Shown here piece after piece: positions 8,791-17,418 of a stretch of 64,000 bases of DNA. Under the pieces are notes generated by a model, which searched no databases, was not told the DNA's origin, and was given only the letters and a program-made list of their open reading frames with translations. The translations under genes were made by a program, and so were the position numbers. The DNA is taken from the NCBI GenBank assembly GCA_963761435.1, contig CAVXHJ010000029.1:1-64000 (forward strand). Direction: 5' to 3'. The DNA comes from Roseiarcus sp963761435. GTDB lineage: Bacteria > Pseudomonadota > Alphaproteobacteria > Rhizobiales > Beijerinckiaceae. Each line of letters opens with the position of its first letter. The first letter of the stretch is position 1.

Positions 8791-9507
8791 CTAATAGCCG
8801 AGATAGGCGCGCCGGACCGCATCGTCGGCGCGGATCGTCTGCGAGGGGCCGCTGAGCGCGACCCGACCGGTCTCGATCAGCACCGCCCGGTCGGCGAGAT
8901 CGAGCGCCAGCGAAGCATTCTGTTCGACGATCAGGAGACTTACCCCCTCATTGCGATTGATTTCGCCGAGGACGCGAAATATTTCCGCCACGACCAGCGG
9001 CGCGAGGCCGAATGACGGCTCATCCAGCATCAGGAGGCGGGGGCGCATCAGGAGGGCCCGCGCGATCGCCAGCATCTGCTGCTCGCCGCCGCTGAGCGTT
9101 CCCGCCTGCTGGCGGCGCCGCTCCGCGAGGCGGGGAAAGAAGCTGAATACGCGGTCGAAATCCTTGCGAACGCCTTGGCGGTCGCTACGCGCATAGGCGC
9201 CGAGGCGCAGGTTTTCCTCGACCGTGAGATCGATGAAAGTGCCGCGTCCATCGGGCACATGGGCGATTCCGAGACGGGCGATGTCCTCAGTCGCCAGGGC
9301 GCCGATCGGGCGGCCGAGGAAGCGGATGTCTCCGGTGCGGCGGATGAGGCCGCTAAGCGCCCGCAGGATCGTCGTCTTGCCGGCGCCGTTGGCGCCAAGT
9401 ATGGCGGTGGCGCCGCCGTCGTCGACCTCGAAATCAACGCCGTGCAGCGCCCGCGCCGGGCCGTACCAGGCTTCAAGGCCTTTGGCCTCGAGGATCGGCG
9501 CGCTCAA
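8791..9507 (-). CDS. livF: HAAT ABC transporter ATP-binding protein (LivF type)
   Basis: 238 aa. Walker A is GANGAGKTT (about residue 37), the ABC signature TLSGGEQQML, Walker B LLMLDEPSFGLAP and the switch His in VEQNASLA. It begins LEAKGLEAWYGPARALHGVDF, typical of LivF. It hydrolyses ATP in the cytoplasm as half of the LivF/LivG pair. Its start overlaps the livG stop by 4 bp, so the two ATPases are coupled. Confidence 0.9.
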   Translation of the reverse strand: MSAPILEAKGLEAWYGPARALHGVDFEVDDGGATAILGANGAGKTTILRALSGLIRRTGDIRFLGRPIGALATEDIARLGIAHVPDGRGTFIDLTVEENLRLGAYARSDRQGVRKDFDRVFSFFPRLAERRRQQAGTLSGGEQQMLAIARALLMRPRLLMLDEPSFGLAPLVVAEIFRVLGEINRNEGVSLLIVEQNASLALDLADRAVLIETGRVALSGPSQTIRADDAVRRAYLGY

Positions 9508-10322
9508 CTCGCGCTCCCGAGATAGGCGCGCACGACCTCACGGTTGGCCCGCACTTCGTCGGGCCGTCCGTTGGCGATGACCCGGCCGAAGTCGAGCGCG
9601 ACGACCTGATCGCTGACCCGCATGACCAGGTTCATGTGATGCTCGACCAGCAGCACCGCGACGCCGCGCCGGTCGCGGATGGCGCGGATCTCGTCGGCCA
9701 GCCCGTCGACCTCCGAGTGGTTGAGGCCGCCGGCCGGTTCGTCCAGGAGCAAAAGCTTGGGGCCCTTGGCGAGCGCGCGGGCGAGCTCCACCCGCTTGCG
9801 AACGCCAAACGGAAGCGCGCCCGCCGGCCGGTCCGCGACCCCTTTCAGGCCGAACTCCTCGATAAGCGCGTCCGCGCGCGCGGCGATCTCATTTTCTTCG
9901 CGTCTCGCCAGCGCCGTCGAGAGCGCATTGACGAGGAATCCGCCGCTCGCGAGCGCGTGCGCGCCGACGCAGACGTTTTCGCGCACGGTCATGGTCGAGA
10001 ACAGCGCGACGTTCTGAAAGGTCCGCGCAATGCCGAGCGAAGCCAGCTGGTGCCGGGCGAGGCTGGCAACCGGGCGGCCGTCGAAAACGATCGAACCGGC
10101 GGAGGGATCGTAAAGGCGCGAGATGCAGTTGAAGAGCGTCGTTTTGCCCGCGCCATTCGGCCCGATCAGGCCGCAGATGGCGCCGCGAGCCACATTGAAC
10201 GAAACGTCCTGGAGCGCGGTCACGCCCCCGAACCGGATCGTCACCCCGTCAACGGCGAGCAGGGCCGAAGCAGGCGAATCCGCGACGTCCGGACGCCCGG
10301 CTTTCGCCTCGGCCAGCCCCAT
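9504..10322 (-). CDS. livG: HAAT ABC transporter ATP-binding protein (LivG type)
   Basis: The frame is open to 10493, but ATG at 10322 is preceded by GGAGCGGAGGGTCC, a strong ribosome site, and gives a normal 272-aa LivG. It has Walker A GPNGAGKTT, the LivG-type degenerate signature LPFGVRKRVELARAL, Walker B LLLLDEPAGGLN and the H-loop LLVEHHMN. It is the first gene of the minus-strand operon livG-livF-livH-livM with two binding proteins. The unused upstream part of the frame (to 10493) has no recognisable domain. Confidence 0.9.
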   Translation of the reverse strand: MGLAEAKAGRPDVADSPASALLAVDGVTIRFGGVTALQDVSFNVARGAICGLIGPNGAGKTTLFNCISRLYDPSAGSIVFDGRPVASLARHQLASLGIARTFQNVALFSTMTVRENVCVGAHALASGGFLVNALSTALARREENEIAARADALIEEFGLKGVADRPAGALPFGVRKRVELARALAKGPKLLLLDEPAGGLNHSEVDGLADEIRAIRDRRGVAVLLVEHHMNLVMRVSDQVVALDFGRVIANGRPDEVRANREVVRAYLGSAS

Positions 10323-10935
10323 GGACCCTCCGCTCCCGTTCCGCCGGTCAAGGCCGGCCGTCGATCGCAGTCTTGACGTTTCCATGAGGCTTGTCACCTG
10401 CTTTGTTATTAGGACTTTAGTAGATCGCGCGTGCCCGCGGAGGGTTTCGTTCGAACTCGATCCAAGCGCCGATGCGAACGGAGCTGAGATCACTCACTCC
10501 TTCGTCCTGTCGGAGAGACTGCTCGGACAAGGCGCTGTTCGCGGGATGGACGGTCACCCGGATCACAGTCCCGGGGGCGTCTATGACGGACGGCAAATCC
10601 CCGGGCGCAACAGCTATCGCTATGAGAGCCGAAGGGCGTCTGAAAATCAGGCAAACGTGTATTTTATTGTCAAAATCAGAAACACCGGCTATCCTGCGTC
10701 CGATGGGAGAACGGATCGGATCACGGCCGACGGGAGGAGACGAGCGGGAGGAGACGAGGATGCATCATGAGAACCGAGGTCGGGCGGAGAAAAAACATTT
10801 GAATCGCCTGCAACCCTTTGAAAAGTCCTGATTCCGAAAAGCAAATGAAAACAAATGAAAGCATTTTCGTTTTCATCGGCTTTTGTTTGCTTTCGCGGCA
10901 GCAGGGCTAGTTTGCCGGACCCTTCCGGCCGCCGC
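10323..10935. other. 613-bp intergenic region upstream of the liv operon
   Basis: No convincing gene. It must hold the liv operon promoter reading leftwards. Near 10840-10905 is an AT-rich purine/pyrimidine-asymmetric stretch with repeated AAATGAAA and the partly complementary TTTTCATC and CTTTTGTTTGC. This could form a weak hairpin at the 3' end of the hydrolase gene or act as a regulator site. Short frames here show no family resemblance. Confidence 0.4.
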
Positions 10936-11712
10936 TCATGGCCGGCTTGCGAGAAAATCGAGCGCCGCCGCCTTGTACGCCTTGTCGCCGACCGCGAGAT
11001 TGTGGTCGCGCCCGGGGATGTCGAACGCGGTTCCGCGCGGCAGCAGAGCGGCGAGCGCGTGCGGGTCGCCGGCCACAGCGTCGCGCGTTCCAACCGCAAT
11101 CAGCGTCGGCTGCGTGATCCGACCGGCCTCGGCCGGCGTCAGGCTCTGGCGCGAGCCCCGGATGCAGGCGGCGAGCGCGGCGCGATCGCTCTTCGTCTGG
11201 TCGGCGAAGGCGCGGAACATCCGCTGCGTCGGGTCGGAGAGACTTTCGAGCGAGGGCGCCTCCATCGCTTCCGCGACGCCCTCCGGCAGGCCCGCGCCAT
11301 GCACCAGCCGATCGCCGAGGCCCCCCAGGATCAGCGAGCGCACGAGATCCGGCTTCGAAAGCGCAAGAAAGCTCGCAATGCGCGCGCCCATCGAATAGCC
11401 CATGACGTCGGCGCGCTCGATCTCGAGGAAGGCAAGGAGATTGGCGGCGTCTCCCGCCATAAGCTCGCTGTGATACTCCGACGGCGAATAAAGCTTCTCG
11501 CTCGCCCCGTGGCCGCGATTATCGAAGGCGACCACCCGCCGCCCCGCCTTGGTCAGGGTCTCGACCCAGCGTGGATTGATCCAGTTGATGCGATGGTTCG
11601 AAGCAAAGCCGTGGATCAGGAGGATCGGCTCGCCGAGGTCGCGGCCCTGAGGCTGAACGTCGATGAACGCGATGTCGACGCCACGGGAAGAAAAACGCTC
11701 GAGCATGGACAT
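10936..11712 (-). CDS. Alpha/beta-fold hydrolase
   Basis: 258 aa. The oxyanion region is LLIHGFASNHRINW and VVAFDNRGHGASEK. The nucleophile elbow is MGYSMGARIA (GxSxG with Ser). The acid is likely the Asp of VGTRDAVAG, and the base is His in IPGRDHNLAVGD. All triad elements of the alpha/beta hydrolase fold are therefore present. There is no signal peptide, so it is cytoplasmic. Substrate unknown; small esters or 3-oxoadipate-lactonase-like substrates are possible. It is divergent from the Fe-S protein gene, with ~35 bp between the chosen starts. Confidence 0.82.
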   Translation of the reverse strand: MSMLERFSSRGVDIAFIDVQPQGRDLGEPILLIHGFASNHRINWINPRWVETLTKAGRRVVAFDNRGHGASEKLYSPSEYHSELMAGDAANLLAFLEIERADVMGYSMGARIASFLALSKPDLVRSLILGGLGDRLVHGAGLPEGVAEAMEAPSLESLSDPTQRMFRAFADQTKSDRAALAACIRGSRQSLTPAEAGRITQPTLIAVGTRDAVAGDPHALAALLPRGTAFDIPGRDHNLAVGDKAYKAAALDFLASRP

Positions 11713-11746
11713 GACCTCGTGACCCGGCTTGACGGGCGCGGGCCGA

Positions 11747-12793
11747 ATGACGCTAGCTCCAATAGCCCAAGCGCCCTACGGCGGCGAACCGGTCCGGCCG
11801 GTCTATGGAGACAGCATGAGTCGGCGTACGCCTGTCTGGAAGCCAAGTCCCGACCAGATGGGACATTGGCCCGCCGTTTCGGGCAACGCGATCAATGGCG
11901 TCGGCGAAGTCGCGCCGCGCCGTCCCTCGCCGGTCTACTGGCGCCCGCCCGACACGATCCCGCACGGGCCGCTCCAGCGCTGGTTCTATCAGCGCACCGG
12001 CGACGATGCGACGCTTGCCGAGGCGAGGCGGGAACGGCAGCAGGCGATCGACGAGCCGCTCGCGCCCATCGCCCCGGAGCGAGCGGACCTCGCCGCCGAA
12101 GCGCTGACCCAGGCGGTGAAGCGCGCGGCGGCGGACTGCGGCGCCGACGACGTCGGCGTCACCCCGATGCGCGCCGACTATGTATTCGAAGGCGATGATC
12201 CGCCGAACTATCCGTGGATGATCGTGATCGCGGTCGAGCAGGACTACGAGGCGATGAGCCAGGCGCCATCGATGCGCGCGCTGGTCGAGATCACGCGCCA
12301 GTACGGACACGGAATCCGCGCCGCGAAGCGGCTTGCGAATTGGCTGCGCGGGCAAGGCTACGACGCCTTCCCTTACGGCGGGCCGATGGCAGGCTCGTTC
12401 GTGCTGATCCCGCCGGCGATCGAGGCGGGGCTCGGCGAGCTCGGCAAGCACGGGTCGATGATCCATCGCAAGTTCGGCTCGAATTTCCGCCTGGCCTGCG
12501 TGCTCACCGACGCGCCCCTGATCGCCGACGCGCGCCAGACGTTCGGCGCCGACGACTTCTGTCTCCATTGCCGCGTCTGCTCCGACGCCTGCCCGCCGGC
12601 GGCGATTCTGCCCGAGAAGACGTTGGTGCGCGGGGAGCGGCGCTGGTACGTCGACTTCGACAAATGCCTGCCCTATTTCAACGAGGCGATGAGCTGCGCC
12701 ATCTGCCTCGCGGTCTGCCCGTTCAGCCGGCCCGGCGTCGGCGACAATCTGGTGATGAAGCTCGGCGCCCGGCGCGCCCGCAACGGAGGATGA
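11747..12793 (+). CDS. QueG/reductive-dehalogenase-like double [4Fe-4S] protein
   Basis: 348 aa from ATG 11747 (a TTG at 11729 is an alternative). Residues ~110-280 resemble the catalytic domain shared by epoxyqueuosine reductase (QueG) and reductive dehalogenases, notably AGLGELGKHGSMIHRKFGS and VLTDAPLI. Two ferredoxin clusters follow: CLHCRVCSDACP, then DKC with SCAICLAVCP. There is no Tat leader, so it is probably cytoplasmic. The N-terminal ~100 residues (WKPSPDQMGHW, PHGPLQRWFYQRTGDD) are not part of QueG. Corrinoid use is plausible from the family but cannot be shown here. Confidence 0.75.
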   Translation: MTLAPIAQAPYGGEPVRPVYGDSMSRRTPVWKPSPDQMGHWPAVSGNAINGVGEVAPRRPSPVYWRPPDTIPHGPLQRWFYQRTGDDATLAEARRERQQAIDEPLAPIAPERADLAAEALTQAVKRAAADCGADDVGVTPMRADYVFEGDDPPNYPWMIVIAVEQDYEAMSQAPSMRALVEITRQYGHGIRAAKRLANWLRGQGYDAFPYGGPMAGSFVLIPPAIEAGLGELGKHGSMIHRKFGSNFRLACVLTDAPLIADARQTFGADDFCLHCRVCSDACPPAAILPEKTLVRGERRWYVDFDKCLPYFNEAMSCAICLAVCPFSRPGVGDNLVMKLGARRARNGG

Positions 12794-12821
12794 AGCGAAC
12801 GGACGCGTCCCCGCCGCGCGG

Positions 12822-13538
12822 TCAGAGCGAGGTCGCGAAGGCGGTCAGCCAATCGGGCATCGCGGCGACGAGAGCCGCTTCAATGTGATGATCGACGCCA
12901 GTCAGGACCGCGACGCCGATCGCCAGGAACGCCGCGCCGAGCGCAAGCCTGCCCGCGGCCCCGGCCCAGGCGATCCGCATCCTCGATGCAACGCGTCCGA
13001 GCGCATAACCGATCGCCAGGAGCGCGCTCGCGACCCCGAGCGCGTAAGCCGTCATGGTCGCCATCGCAGCCGCAAGCGAGCCGCCTTTGGCCGCCAGCAA
13101 TAGCGCTGCGCCCAGAACGGGGCCGGCGCAAGGCGCCCAGGCGAAGGCGAGAACCGCCCCGGCCGCCGCCTGCCCCGCGAGTCCGGCGTTCGGCAGTCGC
13201 TCGTTCATGACGTCGCTCGCGCGGGCGACAAAACCGAGCCGGCGCTCGATGGCCTCGCCGATCGCCGGGACCATGAGCGCCGCGCCAATCACGATCATGA
13301 TTGCGGCGGAAGCCGCTCGCGCGAGGTCCGAGTCGCCGAACGCGACGCCAAACGAGGCGAGAACCCCGCCAACGACGCCGAACGTCGCCGCCAGGCCGAG
13401 GGCTAGCGCGATCGGTCCACGTGGGTCGCGAGCGCGCGCGCTCGCCACCACGATCGGCGCGAGCGGCAGCACGCACGGGCTCAAGACCGTCAGCACCCCG
13501 GCCGCAAGCGCGAGCGAGAGGGTCAGGAACAGATTCAC
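12822..13538 (-). CDS. CcdA/DsbD-type thiol-redox membrane protein
   Basis: 238 aa with six predicted membrane helices. The first helix contains LSPCVLPLAP and the fourth AWAPCAGPVLG. These paired Cys-Pro sites shuttle electrons across the membrane in CcdA/DsbD proteins. Its ATG overlaps the stop of the exported thioredoxin gene by 4 bp (13535-13538), so the pair is translationally coupled. It probably draws reductant from cytoplasmic thioredoxin and passes it to the exported partner. Confidence 0.85.
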   Translation of the reverse strand: MNLFLTLSLALAAGVLTVLSPCVLPLAPIVVASARARDPRGPIALALGLAATFGVVGGVLASFGVAFGDSDLARAASAAIMIVIGAALMVPAIGEAIERRLGFVARASDVMNERLPNAGLAGQAAAGAVLAFAWAPCAGPVLGAALLLAAKGGSLAAAMATMTAYALGVASALLAIGYALGRVASRMRIAWAGAAGRLALGAAFLAIGVAVLTGVDHHIEAALVAAMPDWLTAFATSL

Positions 13539-13924
13539 ATTGCCGCCTTGAGGACGCCGAGCACCGATTCGCGCGAGGTCTCCCAGGACATGCGCGCGAC
13601 TTCCTTGCCGCCCTTATAGGCGATGAGGGTGGCGCGCGGGCAGCCGAGTTTCGCCACGACGTCCTTTTGCTTGTCGTAATCGACGAGAAAGAAGCTCGCG
13701 CCGTCATAGGTCGGGTCGCTCTTCAGGCTGTCGAGGATGTTCGCTTGCGCGTGGCATTGCAGGCACCACCACGCGCGGACATGGACGATGACCGGCTTGC
13801 CGGATGCGATCGCCTTCTCAACGGCGGCGGGGTTGTAGGGCTGGAACTCAAAGGCCCGCGCCGGAACGGCGAACGCTGCTGGGGCCGCGCCGACAAGCGC
13901 CAGAAATGATCTCCTGCTCCACAT
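13535..13924 (-). CDS. Exported thioredoxin-family protein
   Basis: 129 aa. The leader MWSRRSFLALVGAAPAAFA has a Tat-like RRSFL. The active site is WWCLQCHAQ, a CxxC with Leu-Gln between the cysteines, and a later CPRATLIAYKGG holds the cis-proline loop region. It lies directly upstream of, and overlapping, the CcdA-like gene, indicating a periplasmic reductase fed by CcdA. The target is unknown: c-type cytochrome apoprotein, a metal-site protein, or general thiol repair. Confidence 0.82.
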   Translation of the reverse strand: MWSRRSFLALVGAAPAAFAVPARAFEFQPYNPAAVEKAIASGKPVIVHVRAWWCLQCHAQANILDSLKSDPTYDGASFFLVDYDKQKDVVAKLGCPRATLIAYKGGKEVARMSWETSRESVLGVLKAAM

Positions 13925-14148
13925 TCTTTGCTCCCGAACTGGCCTGCCTCACGTCCACTACGCGGGCGCGCCGATGTCCGTTACGCGGGGCGCCCGCGGA
14001 TGGATCACGTTTCTCCGCGCCACGCCCGACATTCAGCCCCGGACTCGCGCCGTCGGGCGAAAGCGACTAGCATCGCGGGTCAAAAGCGGGCCGCGGATCG
14101 GGATGAAGGCGGCCGCGCTCAGAATGCCGCAATTGGGAAGGAAAGACC

Positions 14149-14715
14149 ATGAAGGGGTTAGGTCTCATCAAGCACGCGGTCGTCATCGCAACGCTGTGCG
14201 CCTTCGGAGCGCCGCAGGCTGAAGCGATCGAGATTTTCGCCGGGCCGAGCCCGGCCGCCCACATGAACGACGATATTTTGACCCAGGTCCGGGGCGGCGG
14301 CGGTCATCGCCACGGCGGCGGAGGCGGCCATCACGGCGGGGGCGGCATGCACCGCGGGGGCGGCGGCATGCACAGGGGCGGCGGTCACAATTTCAACCAC
14401 AACGTGAACCGCAACTTCAATCACAACGTGAACCGGAACGTGAATCGTAACGTCAACCGGAACGTGAATCGGAACGTCCACGTCAACGGCAGGTACGGAT
14501 ATCGCGGCGGCTATGGCTATCGCGGCGGCGGGTGGGCCGGTCGCCCGGGCTGGTATCGTTGGCCGGCAGGCGGCGCCATCGCCGCCGGAGCCGCGATCGG
14601 CTTTGTCAGCGCGGCGGCTGCGGCCTCGTGGGCCGGCGCGCCGCCGCAGTCGGGTCTGTGCTGGTACTACACCGATCCCGGCCGCCAGCAGGGTTTCTGG
14701 GACCAGTGCCCCTGA
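14149..14715 (+). CDS. Secreted Gly/His/Asn-rich protein with GLCWYYTDP C-terminal module
   Basis: 188 aa. A signal peptide (residues 1-26) ends near PQAEA. A Gly/His-rich stretch (GGGGHHGGGGMHRGGGG) follows, then a run of alternating NHNVNRN/NRNVNRN repeats and a GYRGG segment. The C-terminal ~60 residues hold a hydrophobic, glycine-zipper-like GGAIAAGAAIGF and end with GLCWYYTDPGRQQGFWDQCP. The same C-terminal module occurs in the gene at 21983-22411. It is probably an envelope or surface protein. Function unknown; the His-rich part could bind metal. Confidence 0.65.
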   Translation: MKGLGLIKHAVVIATLCAFGAPQAEAIEIFAGPSPAAHMNDDILTQVRGGGGHRHGGGGGHHGGGGMHRGGGGMHRGGGHNFNHNVNRNFNHNVNRNVNRNVNRNVNRNVHVNGRYGYRGGYGYRGGGWAGRPGWYRWPAGGAIAAGAAIGFVSAAAAASWAGAPPQSGLCWYYTDPGRQQGFWDQCP

Positions 14716-14737
14716 GGAGCACGGCGCCGGCGCGCCT

Positions 14738-15664
14738 TCACCATAGTTGCCTTAAGGTGAAGCGCATGGTCTGCGAGTCGGGTTCTCCGGCGGGCTTGGC
14801 GACCACCCGCTCGTAGTTGAGGCCAAGGTCGGCGCCGCGCCACAGGCGCAGACCCAAGCCGGCGCCGATTCTCAGCGTGTTCGCCATGTTGTCCTGGCCG
14901 AACCCGTCGACGCTCGTCTCCCCGCCGAGGTTATAGAAGGCGTCCGCCGAGAGCCACAAAGCGTCGGTCAGGTTGCGGCTGACATGCTCTTCGAGCCGCA
15001 GAAGGGGCTTTTGCGTCAATGTCTGCGCGCCGCCGACGAGATAATTGTTGTTGTCGGTGAAAAATCGTCCCGAGACATAAGTCTCGACCCAACTCCACCC
15101 TTGATCGGGCGTGTAGCTGAAATTTACGGTCGGAGAGACCATCCAGCGGTTCGCGCTCGGGTTGATCGGCGAGCTTGGCTGATAGGTTCCAATCGGCGTC
15201 GTCACGAGCAAATGGAAACTGGAAAAAGTCTGCGGAACGAAGGATCGGAATTCCTCCCGCCTCAGCGCCGGCCCGCCGAAAATGTTCATCTGCCAGAGGA
15301 AGCCGACATCGGAAACGCCGTTCGTGCTGGCGCGGAATGGGCCGGCGCTGGTGTCGATGAACGCATAGGGCAGCACGATCGATAAGCCGCCGGTGCGGCC
15401 CCAATAGTCCATGATCCTCGTCAGGACGAGCGACTGGGCGAACACGTTCGAGCGGACGCCCGGCACGAGGTCGTCGCCATCCTCGGGCGTGACCGCGCTC
15501 GTATAGCCGGCGTTATAGACCGCGAGCCATGAGTCGACCGGCGCGTTCAGATAGTCGCGCGCCGAGCCGGCGCGAGCTTCGCTCAAAAGCGCCAGCGATC
15601 CCGCGAGCCCAATCAAGGGCGCCAGAAATCCAGCGCGGTTGATCCGGCGCCCGCCTTCGCCCAC
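14738..15664 (-). CDS. Putative outer-membrane beta-barrel protein (phenol MetA-degradation-like)
   Basis: The frame is open to 15778, but GTG at 15664 (308 aa) lies 2 bp from the P450 stop, has GCAGGGCTGAGC upstream and gives a signal peptide (GFLAPLIGLAGSLALLSEARA). The mature protein is rich in alternating strands: WGRTGGLSIVLPYAF, FSSFHLLVTTPIGTYQP, NRWMVSPTVNFSYTP and GAGLGLRLWRGADLGLNYERV. It ends in an aromatic (RQLW), as outer-membrane barrels do. This resembles the transporter-like family around phenol-degradation MetA. It is co-transcribed with the exported P450-like gene, so it may pass that enzyme's substrate. Confidence 0.7.
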   Translation of the reverse strand: MGEGGRRINRAGFLAPLIGLAGSLALLSEARAGSARDYLNAPVDSWLAVYNAGYTSAVTPEDGDDLVPGVRSNVFAQSLVLTRIMDYWGRTGGLSIVLPYAFIDTSAGPFRASTNGVSDVGFLWQMNIFGGPALRREEFRSFVPQTFSSFHLLVTTPIGTYQPSSPINPSANRWMVSPTVNFSYTPDQGWSWVETYVSGRFFTDNNNYLVGGAQTLTQKPLLRLEEHVSRNLTDALWLSADAFYNLGGETSVDGFGQDNMANTLRIGAGLGLRLWRGADLGLNYERVVAKPAGEPDSQTMRFTLRQLW

Positions 15665-15666
15665 GC

Positions 15667-17262
15667 TCAGCCCTGCCGCGAGAACCCGATGTCGTCGTCG
15701 ATCACCGCGCCCGGCCCGACCGGAACCCTTCCGGGTCTCGGCAGATTGAGATTGTGGAAGACGATCTTGTCGCGCCACACCTTGCGCAGGAAATCCGCGA
15801 ACACGTCGATCGTCAGCTGCTCGCCCGGGCAGCGACGATAGCCGAAGCCGAACGGGGCGAATCCGGCATAGTCACAAAGCGGCGCGGGCTTGCCGTCCTC
15901 GACCGCGAACACGGTGCCGAAGCCGCTGTTGGTGACGCCCACCTTGCGCCCGTCGGCGACCGGAAGCGTGGTAATGTCGAACGGGCAGCGCGGCAGCCCG
16001 ATCTGCCTGCATTTCGCCTCATCGACCTCGGCGCTGGTCGGGACGCTCAGATAGCGCTCCGGCTCGAAGCGCTCAGGCTCTTTCCACAAGCGCGGGTCGA
16101 AGCTCGTCTCGGTGTGCGGCGTGTTCATGTAGGAATGCCGCTCGTAGGGCACGCCGAACTGCGCGAAGGGCGAGCCGCCGTAGAACGACGACGCCCGGGT
16201 GTCGGTGATGGCGGAAATGCTGCCGCCGTTCGGCGAGATGGTGCGGAAGAGCTCCATCACCAGAAGCTCGAGCGGCGTATAGGGCGCCCCGTTGGCGTTG
16301 TCGAAGCTTCCGCTCATCGTCTTTTGGAACGCCGCCCGCACCGTCGCGTCGCCGCCATTTTCATTCAGGCGATTCATGACGCCGAAAATGGAATTGCCCC
16401 ATTGGCTGAAGGCCACGAAATTGTGGAAGCATTCGAAGACGACGTCCTTCTTGGCGAAATACTTCCCGTCGCCCGCGTTCTTGAGCCAATAATAGGCGAT
16501 GGTCTTGTCGGCGTCGGCGGTCCGCCCATTCGCGATGTCGTCGAGCCGTTCGTCGATCCATTTCGTCAGGAACGGCCGCAGCGCCCTCACCGTCATGTAG
16601 TTTTCGTAGACGATCTCGTTGAGCGGGTTGCGGTAGGCGAGCACCGTGTTGAAGGCCTCGCCGATCGTGCGGACCTGAGGCGGCACCTTGTCGCCCTTCA
16701 CGCCCAGATGCAGATCCCAGTAGATGTCCCAGTAATAGTCGAGGTAGTGGCGCATGAACGGCTTGTCGGCGAACTTCGGATCGAGAAGCTTGTCGAAGAA
16801 GTCGACGACCTTGGCCTGATATTTCGGAACGTAGAGGTCGGGCGTGACGCCGGCGAAATAGATGCGCTTGCGCAGATTGTTGTCGCCGCGGTTCTCGAGC
16901 CCCTCGAGGAAAACGGTCACGCCGTCCGACGGGGTCGGCTTCCAGTCTTCGTAGAGCATGCCCCAGAAGTCCCAGGGGATCGCGTCCTGCTTGGTGAGCG
17001 GCAGGTCGATCATCGGCAGGATCGGACGCTCGCCAGCAAAGATGCTGCCGAGGAAAAACGGGACGACGGCATTGTTGACGTAGTCGCGGTCGAAATGGCT
17101 CGGAATGGTGGCGCGAAATCTCTGGAGCGCGGCCGAGAGGTCGGGCGCCAGACGGGCGGCGGTTCCGCCATCCCCGACGCTTTGGTCCTTGGCGGCGGCG
17201 CCTGCCGCGACCGGCAGGAGAGCAGCCACGCCGGCGCCGGTCAGAAACGTGCGTCGTTCCAT
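15667..17262 (-). CDS. Exported cytochrome P450-like haem protein
   Basis: 531 aa. The N-terminus MERRTFLTGAGVAALLPVAAG is a Tat-type signal (RRTFL). P450 landmarks appear in order: a K-helix ExxR as ELFRTISPNGG, the meander motif WKEPERFEPERYL, and the haem-thiolate loop FAPFGFGYRRCPGEQLT (Cys ~478). The presumed I-helix (FVAFSQWGNSIFG) lacks the acid-Thr pair used for O2 activation, as in peroxide- or hydroperoxide-using P450s such as CYP74. Export by Tat in folded form would place a haem-thiolate enzyme in the periplasm. The following gene encodes an outer-membrane barrel. Substrate unknown. Confidence 0.75.
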   Translation of the reverse strand: MERRTFLTGAGVAALLPVAAGAAAKDQSVGDGGTAARLAPDLSAALQRFRATIPSHFDRDYVNNAVVPFFLGSIFAGERPILPMIDLPLTKQDAIPWDFWGMLYEDWKPTPSDGVTVFLEGLENRGDNNLRKRIYFAGVTPDLYVPKYQAKVVDFFDKLLDPKFADKPFMRHYLDYYWDIYWDLHLGVKGDKVPPQVRTIGEAFNTVLAYRNPLNEIVYENYMTVRALRPFLTKWIDERLDDIANGRTADADKTIAYYWLKNAGDGKYFAKKDVVFECFHNFVAFSQWGNSIFGVMNRLNENGGDATVRAAFQKTMSGSFDNANGAPYTPLELLVMELFRTISPNGGSISAITDTRASSFYGGSPFAQFGVPYERHSYMNTPHTETSFDPRLWKEPERFEPERYLSVPTSAEVDEAKCRQIGLPRCPFDITTLPVADGRKVGVTNSGFGTVFAVEDGKPAPLCDYAGFAPFGFGYRRCPGEQLTIDVFADFLRKVWRDKIVFHNLNLPRPGRVPVGPGAVIDDDIGFSRQG

Positions 17263-17418
17263 GTGATTCCTCCCTAGCGTTGGGCGCGGACCGTATGCGG
17301 CAAGGAAAGTCGGGTCAACCGCGCCCGGCCGGGCGCGGTTTGCGGCGTCGCCCGGGACGAACCATTCCCGGCCGATGCGACCGTGCTGTGACGGCGGAAC
17401 ACGGCCGTTTCAGGCCCG

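Noticed and set aside
14380..14490. Regular repeats considered as a CRISPR array
   Set aside because: They are short in-frame codon repeats (NVNRN) within a coding sequence, without spacers of constant length.
15754..17277. A 507-codon + strand frame
   Set aside because: Antisense shadow of the P450-like gene; no recognisable motif.
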